Both the position numbers and the translations under genes were made by a program. The notes beneath the pieces were generated by a model, which was given only the letters and a program-made list of their open reading frames with translations, ran no database searches and was not told the origin of the DNA. Positions 49,633 through 61,100 of a stretch of DNA of 64,000 nt are shown piece by piece. Every line of letters begins with the position of its first letter. The stretch's first letter is position 1. Source of the stretch: Nyssa sinensis (lineage: Eukaryota > Streptophyta > Magnoliopsida > Cornales > Nyssaceae); assembly GCA_008638375.1 (NCBI GenBank), contig CM018033.1, forward strand, positions 16,391,017 to 16,455,016, written 5' to 3'.

Positions 49633-49939
49633 AATCTTCTATGTATGGTCATTATCGAATAGATTGTGACTTTATCGAACCCTACCCATGGGGTATATTG
49701 GTGGTGAGCCACACAGAACGGCGTTATCAAACTAGTTTTATCAAATATCGATCTCAGTCAGCGAGGTTCTAATTTGCTGATCATAGAATCTTCTATGTAT
49801 GGTCATTATCGAATAGATTGTGCTTTATCGAACCCTAACCATGGGGTATATTGGTGGCGAGCTGCACAGAACGGCGTTATCGAACTAGTTTTATTGAATA
49901 TCGATCTCAGTTAACGAGGTTCTAATTTGCTGACCATAG
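49633..49939. repeat. 154-bp tandem duplication
   Basis: Two adjacent copies, 49633-49786 and 49787-49939, each starting 'aatcttctatgtatggtc' and containing 'atggggtatattggtgg' and 'cgatctcag'. They are highly similar, with scattered changes and a single-base indel. Confidence 0.9.
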
Positions 49940-49989
49940 AAGAGGAACTTATGGGCTTGAACCCTTATGAATATCGCATATGAACTACG

Positions 49990-50380
49990 ATTGAACTTTG
50001 AACCATTGAACTAAGAATTATTGAATTATGACTATTGTTATTGAACCACGCTTTTGAACTATGATTAAGATTGAACTATGATATTGACTATTGAACTATG
50101 ACTATTGTTATCGAACTATGTTATTGAACTATGATATTGATTATTAAACTATGACTAAAATCGAACTATGATATTGACTACTAAACCATGATTTTGTTTA
50201 TCAAACCATGTTTTTGAACTATGACTAAGATTGATCTATGATATTGACTATCGAGTTAGGATATTGTTTATCAAATTATGTTATTAAACTATGATATTGA
50301 TTACTGAAATTATGACTACGATTGAACTATGATATTGATTATTGGATTATGACTAAAATTGAACTAAGAACTAATGAAAA
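49990..50380. repeat. minisatellite of 'gaactatgatattgac' type
   Basis: Many imperfect units of about 18-25 bases built from 'ttgaactatga' plus 'tattgactat' or 'ctattgttat'. The array is irregular and confined to the outer LTR. Confidence 0.8.
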
Positions 50381-50944
50381 TAAATTTGATACTATTCGTT
50401 GAACTCTTGTGCTTTGACTTAATTATAGACTTGGATATGACGTATTTTATTTCAAAATGAATATATACATTTGGTATAGAACTACATAGTAGTTTTGAAA
50501 CCCTTGGCATGTTATGGAGTTTTCAAGGAGCCGTCGAGCTCATTACAGATGTTTACCATGTTTTTAGGCAAGGATTAAACAGGCTCGTTTTAGGCAATAT
50601 AAACTGAGTGTTTAGGGGATGAAGCGAGTTGTTTTGATGAATCTTTAACTGAAGATGGATTAGATGACTTTTGACTATGTGAATTCGGATGTGTAGTTAT
50701 CAAACTGGTTCAGTTGTGTAATTTTAAACCTATTCATTATCGCATTGTGTTATGGAAACTACATTGTTGAGAGACTGACCAGGTTATATGATTTACTTTA
50801 TGAATATGAAAAAAAAAGAGAAAAAATTATTCCGCTGCATTTGATAAATGATAATTAGAAAGATGATTTGATCATTGAAAGGCCTTGGTGGCCGATCATA
50901 GACCCCTAATTTGCTTAGGCCAGGTTCTGGGTTGTGACAATTCT

Positions 50945-51589
50945 TATCAATTAAGGCTGAAAATTAGAATATAAATCACACATATAATCTCATGTTCATA
51001 TGATTATTAAATACCTTCCAATTAGTTAGTTTTTATATTTTTATTTAGAGTTTTCTATAACCTTTATTGTTTCATACCTTCAAATCAACTCTATTCATTT
51101 CTTTTCCAAAGACATGAAACACAAGGTTTGGATTGTTTAGTTAGATTTTATTTATTCATTTAATTTCCCTACTTAACTGCTTTGCTTAACATTTTCTAAA
51201 TCATTTAATTAAAATATTAAAACTTTACATATGTCATGGATTATATAATCAAAATTGATTTTACCTTTTATTTTTTTGATACCAAAAAAAAAATCTTTTA
51301 GGGTTAATTGGTCTCAAGTCCTTCTAAAAGATGCTTAATTATCGTAGAGTTCAAAAAAATTTTATGTTTGAGATAAAGGACAATTAGTTTTGTTTTTTAG
51401 GTTGAGATCCATTTTTTATGAGTTGGCATTAAATAATTTTTACATATGACAAAATACCCTTAATATATAATTTAACCTTACATATAAAATTTTTCTACCA
51501 ATTTTTTTTCTAAAACCAATTTCATTTTTTCAACCCTCCTCTTCCTCTCTCGATCTCTCTCTTCTCCCCCTCCACCACCGTTGCCCAAC
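50945..51589. other. host intergenic DNA, AT-rich
   Basis: Sequence outside all LTRs and left of the hAT element. It ends in a pyrimidine-rich stretch (51530-51590). No ORF or RNA gene was recognised. Confidence 0.6.
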
Positions 51590-52085
51590 CCTGCAGGTAG
51601 GGGTGCAAACAAGCCGAGTCGAGTATTTGATGTTTGAACTCGGCTCGTGAAGAAAGACAGTGTGGCTCGACTCGGCTCGAAACTCGACTCGAGCTTAAAT
51701 CTATGATCGAACTCAACTCGCTAATAGATTGTCAAGCTTGAGCTCAAACTCGACTTGGCTCAAAAAAATAAACGAGCCTTATTTGATCTCGAGCTTGAGC
51801 TCGAACTCGAGTTACTCAATTTTTATTTTTTATTTTTTGTGTTCAACTAAATAGAAATTATGTCATTTTCACATAATAAAAAAAATACAACTCATTGAAT
51901 AAATCAACACAACTTTAAAATTTTAATATGATTTTTTAAGAAGAAAAATCCATTATATACCAATACCATATATATAGCTAGAATCTAGAAATTAAACAAA
52001 TAGAAAACCTTGCATCAACAAGGCAGTAATAAACTAAAATAACTCATCATAAAAAAAAATATAATATTACAAATTTCTCTATATT

Positions 52086-52653
52086 ACAAATGGAATCACC
52101 AATGAAGGCCCATGATTTATTCCTCATCAAATCAAGAAATCTGACAGGACAAAACTTGCGTAACCCACAGTCTCATGGATCCCACCTCCAATAAAGGTAC
52201 CCTGAATCAGGTCGTCCATTCTTCATACAATTCTGATGATCTTCGATCAAATGATAGCTCATATTAGTATAAGCTGGACCAGAGGGATCTCGTACCCTAT
52301 CTACCTTGAAATTATGGCATTTTTCTGTCACTACATTGTGTAAAACAAATTAACATCAGTTGAACTCAAAGTGGTGGAGCACAAATCACAAATAGAAGAA
52401 ATAGAAAAAAGTAACATAATCTCATTTTGATTTAAAATTTCTCATTCATGCATGGTGTCAAGAAAGAAAGAAAAAGTGCAACAAAATAACTTACAGTCCG
52501 GACATGGCAATGCATTATCCACAACAAGTGTTGTCTCAGTGCCCACTCATATGAAAATTGTATGTGAAAAGCGAGAGTAATTAGGAGACAACAGGTAGCA
52601 AACTTCACAAAAACATGATTTTGTTTGTGAACTGATGAAATTTGTAGTTTCAT
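52086..52653 (-). pseudogene. captured TBL (trichome birefringence-like) gene fragment
   Basis: TBL proteins are Golgi membrane O-acetyltransferases of wall polysaccharides. Exon 1 (52653-52495) starts MKLQ and carries a hydrophobic signal anchor (VFVKFATCCLLITLAF). A GTAAGT donor (rc of 52489-52494) and a TAG acceptor bound an intron (52331-52494), and the frame ALPCPD-LTEKC crosses the junction. Exon 2 carries the TBL/PMR5-N signature, including HQNCMKNGRPDSGYLYWRW, and ends just after the catalytic GDS motif (FIGDSI, about 52089-52103). The C-terminal catalytic half with the DXXH motif is missing. A TGA follows WRWDP, and exon 1 has a frameshift between the anchor and ETTLVV. It resembles the TBL19-25 type. 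It is a dead copy inside the hAT element. Confidence 0.85.
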
Positions 52654-53129
52654 CGCTTGTCTATTGTGGTCTCTATAAAAAAATAAAAAAAAAAAGGGAT
52701 GAGAAAGAAGAAAGGTGAATTATTTCACAACCAACCAAAATAGTTAGTTACCATGAAACATTAATTGTTTTATAACTATTGCCATAAAGTGACATATTGT
52801 GCATTCATTAATGTTTATTGTGTAAGTATAACTGAAACTTAAAAGTTTGTGTCAATTTTTAACCACTCAATTAACTTACTACTGTTAATTTATATATATA
52901 TATATATATAAGTATATAAAGACGTATTCAGTTCACAAAAATTTTTCATGCAAGCATCAAGACACTAAAAAATTCTGTTCCTGCTGCCTGCATCAGAAGC
53001 ATAGAGAAACTTATATATGATCTATGAGGAAGGATGGTAACCCCTTGATAGCGTTGTCAATATGACAAGTCTAGTTCACTTTGAACAGTGGACATTTCCA
53101 GCCCAGGCTGCTTGACCTGCATACAAAAA

Positions 53130-53670
53130 ATGCAAGAGAAAGGCAAAGAAAAAGTAGATATAACCTAAAGCAAACAATAAGTGCACCCTGCTGATTATAT
53201 TTTTGCCATCTAGTTTTCAAAAATGTCTTTCACAAAACTCTATGATATGCATGGCCAAAAAGCAAAAAAAAAAACTTATTAAATATATGAAAGAAAAGGG
53301 CAACAAAAATTCTAATCAAGTGTACAAAAAACTTGAAGGCAACAAAAATTCTAAGAAGTGTACAAAAGACTAAGGGTGAAATTTGATTGCATAGATATCA
53401 CTGGCTAACCACAAGTGACAGCCTTATGATTGAGACCTATCCATCAGACTCTAGGTCGAAGTTCTGGAACATTTGGAAGGGCATTGTCCAAAAAGATGTT
53501 GCAACAGAGAATACTTAATATCACTAGCATATGAAACCATAAGCAAGTACTACCTTAAACATTATGGAAATATAACTCTGATACTGACCCTAATGGAATC
53601 ACTTAAAATCTTAAATGAACCATTATTGCAATAATTGGTCTCATAAAATCATAATGACATAACCTGAATC
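53130..53670 (-). other. captured intron of the G6PDH fragment
   Basis: AT-rich sequence between exons 53749-53679 and 53116-53028, bounded by a GTATGA donor and a CAG acceptor on the reverse strand. No separate feature was recognised. Confidence 0.7.
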
Positions 53671-53754
53671 GATCATACCGTGAGTTTCATATAAATAGCC
53701 TCTGAAAGTTGTAGGCGTATTACGAATTCATTTCTCCCCTGCTTTTGACCTAAA

Positions 53755-54600
53755 CAAAATAAAGAAGTAATTTACATGACATTATTCAAGTAAAGAATTG
53801 ATAATAATAAATAAATAAAAAAATCACTGTTTAAACCAAATATTTATGAAACTAAAAAAATGGGAGGAGGGGGGAGAGAAGTATGTTAAAAAATCAATCT
53901 AGGGGAATCTTGAAAGATGCAAATACTAAGAATAAATAAAATTGTTGAGTACTTGGTATACTATCTTATTGAGAGAAAAGGCTTCCTACTGTGGGACTGA
54001 ACGCCTTTTTAGCTCTCTTTTTTCATTACAAGACAATGATCAATATTATCACAAAATAATGGTGAAACACTTATAAAAACTCAAAGACGAGACAAGCAAT
54101 TTTAATTTTAAAAGCCTACTAACACACATGTCCCAAACATAAGTGTAATGGTTACAAAATAAAAGAAAGAAAGAAAAAAAAAACTCCCCCATCCCCCAAA
54201 GCGCATATGAACATTCACATATCCCACCTTTCTTCTAATTCTTTAAGAGAATATTTTACTTAAGTGAAGGAATCTTTTTTTCCTACTTTTCCACGCCATA
54301 TTGAAGTACAGAAACTCCTTGGTAAAGAATAATTTTCATACTTCTATTCATGCATGAAAACCAACAGCTACATGATATACTTTAACATGTAGGGGAAAGA
54401 AAAATAATACAAGTTTAAACCCCTCTATTGAACTGACTTCCATGTCATAACTCCAAAAAAAGTTTTCTTTCACAAAGGTCACTCAGTTAATGCCGGTGAT
54501 GTCAAAATGTAAGAAACTAGAGCTTGCACTAAAGTTTGATTATGGAAAGACAACCAAAAAGTGAACAGAAGTCATTCTTAAATCTTTGGAGGTCTAATGC
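53755..54600 (-). other. captured intron of the G6PDH fragment
   Basis: AT-rich sequence between the exons at 54692-54607 and 53749-53679, with a GTATGG donor and TTTAG acceptor. No other feature was seen. Confidence 0.65.
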
Positions 54601-55379
54601 CCATACATTTGAATATATCACCGGGGACATCCTTAATTGAACACCTATTTTTGCCTTTCTTGAATTTAATGCCTTGAGTATAAAGGGACCACCTGCAGCA
54701 AGTAATTCAAGGCAATGATAGCGAGAACAGTTAGAATCTGAAATAGCTTTTAAGTTTCTTTTCTTTTTTTGGGGGCGGGGGGGTAATTGAAATAGCTTTT
54801 AGGTTAATCTAGTGCTTAAAGGATGTGTTAACAACAAAACCATAAGGGTTAAGACAACATCTTTAAAACAAACAACAATTTCCTGCTGGGAGATTTGCAA
54901 ATTTTTCCCCCCTGAAGTGAAGGAAATTAATAACAAAAACATTAGAAACATATCATCAAAATTTTAGATATCATATCACACCTTCCCATCTTTCGCTGTG
55001 TATCTATAGAATCACAGTAGCAAAAGTAGGAGTATTTGAGTTGCCCAGAACTGTTAGGTCATCCGTATAGCCTTCATATTGTCCAAGAACAACCTTTTCA
55101 TCTTTAATTGGCATTATTGATCGAAGAACCTGTATTTCAAACTAGGGTCATCGAGTGGACGGGGAAAAAAACATTTGGGACTCATATAAAACACAACTCG
55201 AAGGAATGTGGAAGATTATGTTAATTGTTAAGTTCAAAACACCAAATTTATATATTCATTGGAATTGAATGTGTGTAAAGATTCACGACATATTATGTCA
55301 ATTTATCCTCCATTTGGTAGTTAAAAAAAAACAGAGAAATGAAAAGAAAGCAGTTGAATATCATTTTCTTTTCCAATCA

Positions 55380-56060
55380 TTCTTTACATCAATTGACTAA
55401 AGCATTAGAAACTTATTGGGAATTATTTCTTCCATAAAAATGAAACGGCAATCAACATATGCAATATCTTGGTTCGTTCTTAAATATTTTAAGGGTGTCA
55501 AAGCATACAAATTAGTAGATAATGTAACAAAAGTAGCTGCCAATGAGTTTCCTGTAAGCAAGTTAACCAAAAAGATATAACCTGGTCCATTCCACCAGAT
55601 TGCATTAGAAATGATTTTTTCCCCCATAGCTTGCATAAGGTTTGTAAAATGTCCTCTGTTAAAAGTCCAGCACCGTGATTCAAGAAGATATAATGAAATT
55701 CATGACTATAAAACAAGATTAATATAACTTGGTCCATTCCACCAAATTGCGTTCTAATGTGTCGTTCACATTCACATGTAAGCTGAGCAAGTTCTTTCTG
55801 TAAAATAAAGAATGAACATTTGATTTGGCGTATCCATAAACAGATGGCCAAAAATACCTGTAAATGAAGTTGCCACCAGATCTCCTGGAGTTGCCACAGC
55901 TAAAGAAACCCTCGGCCACAATCGTGCTTGAAGAAACCCTTGACCACAATCGTACCTGAAGAAACCCTCGACCTGAATCGGGACTTTGAAAGAGGCAGTG
56001 GGGGCAAAGGAGCAGAGCTGTGACTTGAAGAAGCTAGAAAATAGAAACCCTAGCTACACA
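55380..56060 (-). other. unidentified exon-like sequence inside the hAT element
   Basis: Reverse-strand frames of 70-117 aa overlap here. Two sites encode the same short string: FGGMDQVI (about 55725-55750) and SGGMDQVI (about 55580-55605), from duplicated 'tggtccattccacca' DNA. Upstream, 'gaaaccctcg' units repeat three times (55905-55975), and 'aaaccctag' at 56046 resembles a gene 5' end. I do not recognise a family. It may be a third captured gene piece or part of the G6PDH donor gene. Confidence 0.35.
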
Positions 56061-56316
56061 AAAAAAATAAAGTATTTATACTAAAAACAAAAATGAGTCA
56101 CACGAGCCGAGTCACGAGCGGAGCCACGATCCGAGCTTAAACGAGTTTGTCCATGAGTTTGATGAGTCGAGCCTTCTTTTGGCTCGGTTTGGCTCGTTTA
56201 ATAAACGAACCCTAATTTGAGCTCGAGCTCGGCTCGTTTATTAATTGAACCGAGTTTGAACGAGCCATAATCGAGCCGTATGAATGGCTCTGTTTGTTTA
56301 CACCCCTACCTGCAGG

Positions 56317-56539
56317 CTTCTCCACCTAATTCCGTTAGAGGTGCAACAGTTTTCCCCATGCAACAATGGCTCCTCTATCAGCCGCAACCCATAACAACCA
56401 AAATCTATAGAAGATTAAAACAAGGGGAGTCGCACATGTGTTATACTTCCATCAACCCCCACCTACCATACAAGAACCTTGGATTTTAATGAATGTTGTG
56501 GTTTTTTTTAATTTGCGTGGCATTTTTTTTTTAGCTTCA
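56317..56539. other. host intergenic DNA between hAT element and next LTR
   Basis: Short unique sequence continuing 50945-51589 across the hAT insertion. No gene was recognised. Confidence 0.6.
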
Positions 56540-57240
56540 GTGAATGTCACGCCCCGAATTCTCGCAAACCCGAGACGCGAGTAACGAAACCAAAAGAAAA
56601 TGAAATAAAGGACAATCTAACAGATTCAACCCAAACTTACATTCATTTCCTTCAATGTACATCCATGTAAAGCACAGTCAATAAAAACATTCAACATGTC
56701 ATTCGAGCTTAAGCCCTACATCACAAAATATGCCCCCACGGGCCAAATATCTTCCTAAGCTCATATCTCCTCCACTCTGTAGGACTTCCTCAAGTCTCAA
56801 GTGCCTGGAGCGTCATCTGTAATTTGTTATCCCACGAATGAGTCAGCTCAACTGCTGGTATAATATAATGCTAATGCAAGGAACAAAATTAAGGACGTGG
56901 CATGTGCAAGTGTACATTTATGTCTATATGTCATTCAATATCATCATACAATGCACTAGCAATAATCTATATGTCATCCAACTCATTAACGTAACTTAAG
57001 GCGTGACATGTGCAAGTGTACATTTATCTCTACATGCATTCTAAATCATCCATGCAATGTGACAACAATAATCCACATGCCTTCCAAACCATTCATACTA
57101 TGTAATAGCAATAACCCACATGCCATCCAAATTTTTCATGCAATGTAATGACAATGCCCATGAAACACCCATACAACTCTATGCCACAACCATGCCAACT
57201 TATGCCACAACCATGCCAACTCTATGGCATACACTATGCC

Positions 57241-57322
57241 TCGTTTTCAGAACACATCCGATGGAAGCTGAGTACCATGTCTCATTTTCGGAACACATCC
57301 GATGGAAGCTGAGTACCATGTA
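57241..57322. repeat. 41-bp tandem duplication
   Basis: Two units read 'tcRttttcRgaacacatccg' followed by 'atggaagctgagtaccatgtc'. They lie at the site where other LTRs of the window have one or two 'cggtccggaa...' units. Confidence 0.85.
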
Positions 57323-58179
57323 TGCACGGCACCAAGTGCCCAACCCACACTATGCTTTTAATGAATCACACCATGCCGATAAGCCTTGATTCCATCATGC
57401 ACTAATACAATCTTAATGAAACACTTCCTTCCAACACATGGAATATATTTCGAATAACCCATTCCACTTAAAGCAACCACAACATCTAAATTATAAAACC
57501 TCTTCCACATGAAAGTATATACTATATGATCAACGTAAATACATACTCAAGTCATGTGTTCACAATCTGAACAACTCTCCAAAAAAAAAAAAATTCACGT
57601 ATAACACCAACACAGAGGACAAATCATATCTCTATGGGGCAGCAAGGAGCATATAAGCAAAGCATCTTATCCACACATGAAGCATGCTTTAGACGACGTA
57701 TTACACTAACATTCCGATCTCGAAATCCCTTCATCAAGGGTACATGCTATACATAGTCCATTTAAACGCATGCTTTATGTTACATATATCATAATTTCAA
57801 CAATTCCTGAAGAATATGATTCACACATTATGCTAACACATGCGATATACATATAGTCATGATCCACATCCATCACTTACCCAAACTTTCAAAAAAGATA
57901 ATAAGAAACCCATGCGCATATAACCAACCAATCAAATATGTGAATCATCAAGTCAACTGGCAATGCATTCTTAACTTAATCCTATTCCTTACTTAGCACA
58001 ATATATCATACCTGATAGGTTGGTCTCAACCCTAAGAAATCGTACTCGCGGTGTAGCTGAACTACAGTGAAAATGCAAAAGGTTAGACCACTTTCTCCTT
58101 ACCTTTCGGTGTCCCTAAAATCGTAAGATATAACTCAGTTCATTTGCCACTTGAATTATGCTATTCATCAAATTTTATG

Positions 58180-61100
58180 TGTGACGAACCGAAACCCACC
58201 CTACGCGGATCTCGAGGACGTGATGCCAGTTGGCCACCTTGTCAGTTTTCTCCACCGACAAAACGACCAACCCAAGGCCGCTTCTGAACTTTACAATGAA
58301 TTACATTCTAAATGTAGGGTCAAAACAGCGAAAATTGAAACCTTTTTAAATTGAAATGCAATCCATCTAAACACATCAGAGCACGTCTAAAATCAATCAC
58401 CAAATATCTCTAAAGTATCAATATACATGCTCCAATGCATCCATTCTATATCAATGAATTATTTAAAGCGGAAGTTACACCAATACAATTCAGCTAATTA
58501 ACCTCATCTCCAACGATCAACAATTAAGATATCTCCAAGTACCACTTAATCATAATGATCTGACATACTAGGCTAACCTCATCACTAATGATGTAATGTT
58601 GTAACACAATTGTGAACTTAACCTTACAAAGTACGTGGTCCACTTTACTTGGAGTTCATCTTGTCAGTGTCGTTCCTTATGCATCACTAGTTCCACTAGT
58701 TATCTTAATGCATTTCATCCCACATAATGTCATCTGAAAAATGTTAGATAAATGGAATGAGCTTAAACAAGCTCAGTAAGTAAATTCCTAGCTTTGCCAT
58801 GGGTCAGGGTTAGTTCACAAGAATAATAGATGAAATGGATAACAAATAACCAATTGCCAAATGATTAACAAGAAATACATAACCAATCACCAAGATACGT
58901 AACAATGACCCGAGGGTCCAAAAGGCTTATCCCAAAATAAGATATAAGAATATAGCAATAATGAATCCAACAACCGGGATCTAGCCAATCCTGATAATCT
59001 GTTGCCCCAACAATTACAATAGCCAATCAAAAGTATGACATACTTGCACAGATATGATCATCCAATGAGTACTAAAGATATATCATCATCGAGTAAAGTA
59101 TAACATGATCGCAATAATATGATCATTCACAAGGCATAAAATATGATCATTCAACGAACACCAATGATATATCATTATCGAATACTAACAACCCAGAATG
59201 CATGAAATACCCGGGGCCCAGCATACCCCATTATAACGCACATTCAGCCTCGCCTCATTATCTCGAGCTTACTGAATAGTGTTAGAGTTCTTTCACTACA
59301 GGTCCCGTAGGACACAACAGACCCCAAAGGGTCTTTCCCCCACGCAATCTGTGAATAAACGGGCTGTTGTGACTGAGCACAACCCCAAGCACATATAAAA
59401 TATCATGATTATGTTACTCTCCACAGGAACAAGGATGTGGATCGTAGCTAGTCAGTTCAAGGCAACATAATATAACCATAACTTCACCCGCTATGTTACT
59501 GGGCTGCTGAGAACATAACCGGTTCAAGGCAACAATATATAACTATATCTTCCCATCGCTATGTTACCGGGCTGCCGAGAACATAACCCGTTCAAGGCAA
59601 CAATATATAACTATAGCTTTTTACAGCTATGTTACCGGGCTGCCGAGAACAACCATGTCTCAATCAATGGTGCACAAGTGTATAGAACAACAAGATTTCC
59701 AACAACTGATATATTACAAGAATCGTGATATGATATACAAGATGGTATAAGCATGCTCAAGCATCAACAAGTCAAGATCGCAAAATGATATAAACAAGCA
59801 AGTCGAACCTAAAGCACAGGCATGAACAAATAATCACAAGTCGTTTGCCATCAATGAAGGAGATCAAGTTCATTGGGTAATCACAAGTAGATTGGCATCA
59901 ATCAAGAATTCAGGTTCATCAGGTAGGAAATGGAGTACAAGTTTGGTAGCATATGCAAATAAATGTGACTGGCTGAGGAAGGATCCCATAACAAAGTTCA
60001 GATTTACTTACACTTTACTGTTCATTGGAAATCAAGCTATTCCCTCCCCTTTTCCTTTCGACGTGCCTGTCATTCGAAAATGTAACTCAGTTTATAGTTG
60101 TAACTGATCTATGCTATGTATTCAAATATGCCTGTCATCGCTACCGGTATTTTACTTACTAATTTAGACCTCATCATTGTATTCGGAATGTCGAATAAAA
60201 GTAGTTTAGGCTTTTACGAATCTTAAATCGAACGCCTGGATTGAAAAGGGTAAAATTATCATTTTATACTTTAACGGGTTCTTATTTCTCGGGACCTCTT
60301 TCCTCAAATCGGACTCCACAGTTGAGTCTGAAATGCTCAAAACAATAAGAATTCACTATTCAAATAATTTATTCGGAGTCCGTTAGACTACTTTTCGACT
60401 TAGGGGTATTTTGGTAATTTCTCTTTTAAATAATTATTTAATTTAAATATTATTAATTACTTGGGCTAATTCACAATTAACCATAATTTCTAGGTCTAAT
60501 TTCTCTTTACTATCTATTTTTATTCTTACATTCTATTTTATGAATAGAACTATTTTATAACTGTAAGTTATAAATTTTTACTCAATAGTCGTAACAGTAA
60601 TTTAAAACTGGTGTTAAATGAAATAGAGAAATGGACAAAAAAAATCATACCATTGAAACTACAACTTGGATTCAAGACAAATCCACTTGTTCCACCAGCT
60701 CTTTCACACAACCGCCCCAATCAAGTGGCTTTGAAATCAAGTCCTTCAAATCCAAACACAATTAGACTGATGCGGTGTCACATCTCCTACTACCTCAGTC
60801 TTAGAAATTAAATCACCCATTTGGCAGTTCTGATTTACCTAATAATACAAGCTCCCTGAAATGCCCCTCTCAGTACTGAATTAATTTCTGCAAAGCAATG
60901 CAAGTAACAAGGTCGCACAGTACCGTGAGCCGCCTGCTGCTACTGCACTTTTAGAGCCCGATCCATATCAGTTCCTCCGATAAAATAAAATCAATTGCAG
61001 ACATATTTGCACCGTATCAAGGTCTGCTCCTCCAATCCATCCCAAGTCTGCCGCTTCTTCTATCCGCAACATGCAGCTCCAACTGCTGCAGGGAATTCCA

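Larger units (their letters stand above)
23144..50939 (+). mobile_element. outer solo LTR (CCCGACC group), disrupted by nested elements
   Basis: Starts TGTAACATCCCGACCTAATT and ends TTCTGGGTTGTGACA. The flanks ATTCT (23139-23143) and ATTCT (50940-50944) are a perfect TSD across 27.8 kb. Its own sequence is 23144-23753, 36730-38067 and 48730-50939, about 4.16 kb in total. The rest is the nested solo LTR at 23754-36724 and the gypsy element at 38068-48724, each with its own TSD. The piece at 48730-49100 continues the one ending at 38067 with the same 'gtccaatggtagagtcc'-type modules. Its 3' part holds a 154-bp duplication and a minisatellite. Confidence 0.9.
48730..50939 (+). other. 3' piece of the outer LTR
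   Basis: Continues the outer LTR after the gypsy element. It begins with modules of the 145-160 bp type ('ctcaacggtagagtcc' at 48865, 'cttaacggtgacatcc' at 49017), then AT-rich sequence, the 154-bp duplication (49633-49939), the 'gaactatgatattgac' minisatellite (about 49990-50380), and the LTR end. No gene. Confidence 0.75.
53028..55129 (-). pseudogene. captured cytosolic glucose-6-phosphate dehydrogenase fragment (4 exons)
   Basis: G6PDH makes NADPH in the first step of the oxidative pentose phosphate pathway. Four exons lie on the reverse strand: 55129-54982 ([20 protein letters not shown] ... [12 protein letters not shown] ... ERWEG), 54692-54607 (PFILKA ... LNSRKA, then KDVPGDIFK after a frameshift), 53749-53679 ([13 protein letters not shown] ... 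AIYMKLT) and 53116 to about 53028 (VKQPGLEMSTVQSELDLSY). Exon joins fit GT donors and AG acceptors and keep codon phase. The wording matches the cytosolic rather than the plastid isoform. Defects: TAG after ATVIL, loss of three codons (GKA) in exon 2, a 1-base shift in exon 2, and TGA after DLSY. The N-terminal catalytic half is not seen. Confidence 0.88.
51598..56308. mobile_element. hAT element carrying host gene fragments (Pack-type), 4.7 kb
   Basis: Terminal inverted repeats are TAGGGGTGCAAACAAGCCGA on the left and, in reverse complement, TAGGGGTGTAAACAAACAGA on the right, the classic plant hAT end. The flanking CCTGCAGG (51590-51597 and 56309-56316) is a perfect 8-bp TSD. Subterminal zones on both sides are dense in 'ggctcgactcgag'-type repeats (51610-51810 and 56100-56280). 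No hAT transposase signature was found. Instead the interior carries, on the reverse strand, exons of cytosolic G6PDH and a TBL gene plus unidentified exon-like sequence. It would need transposase from another element to move. Confidence 0.88.

Noticed and set aside
54760..54790. G-run (gggggcggggggg) as a quadruplex or regulatory site
   Set aside because: A single short run within a captured intron is not evidence of function.
55855..55880. 'VYGYAKSN' as the G6PDH N-terminal 'FGYAR' region
   Set aside because: Only a few residues agree and the following sequence does not fit G6PDH; the match is too weak to extend the captured gene upstream.
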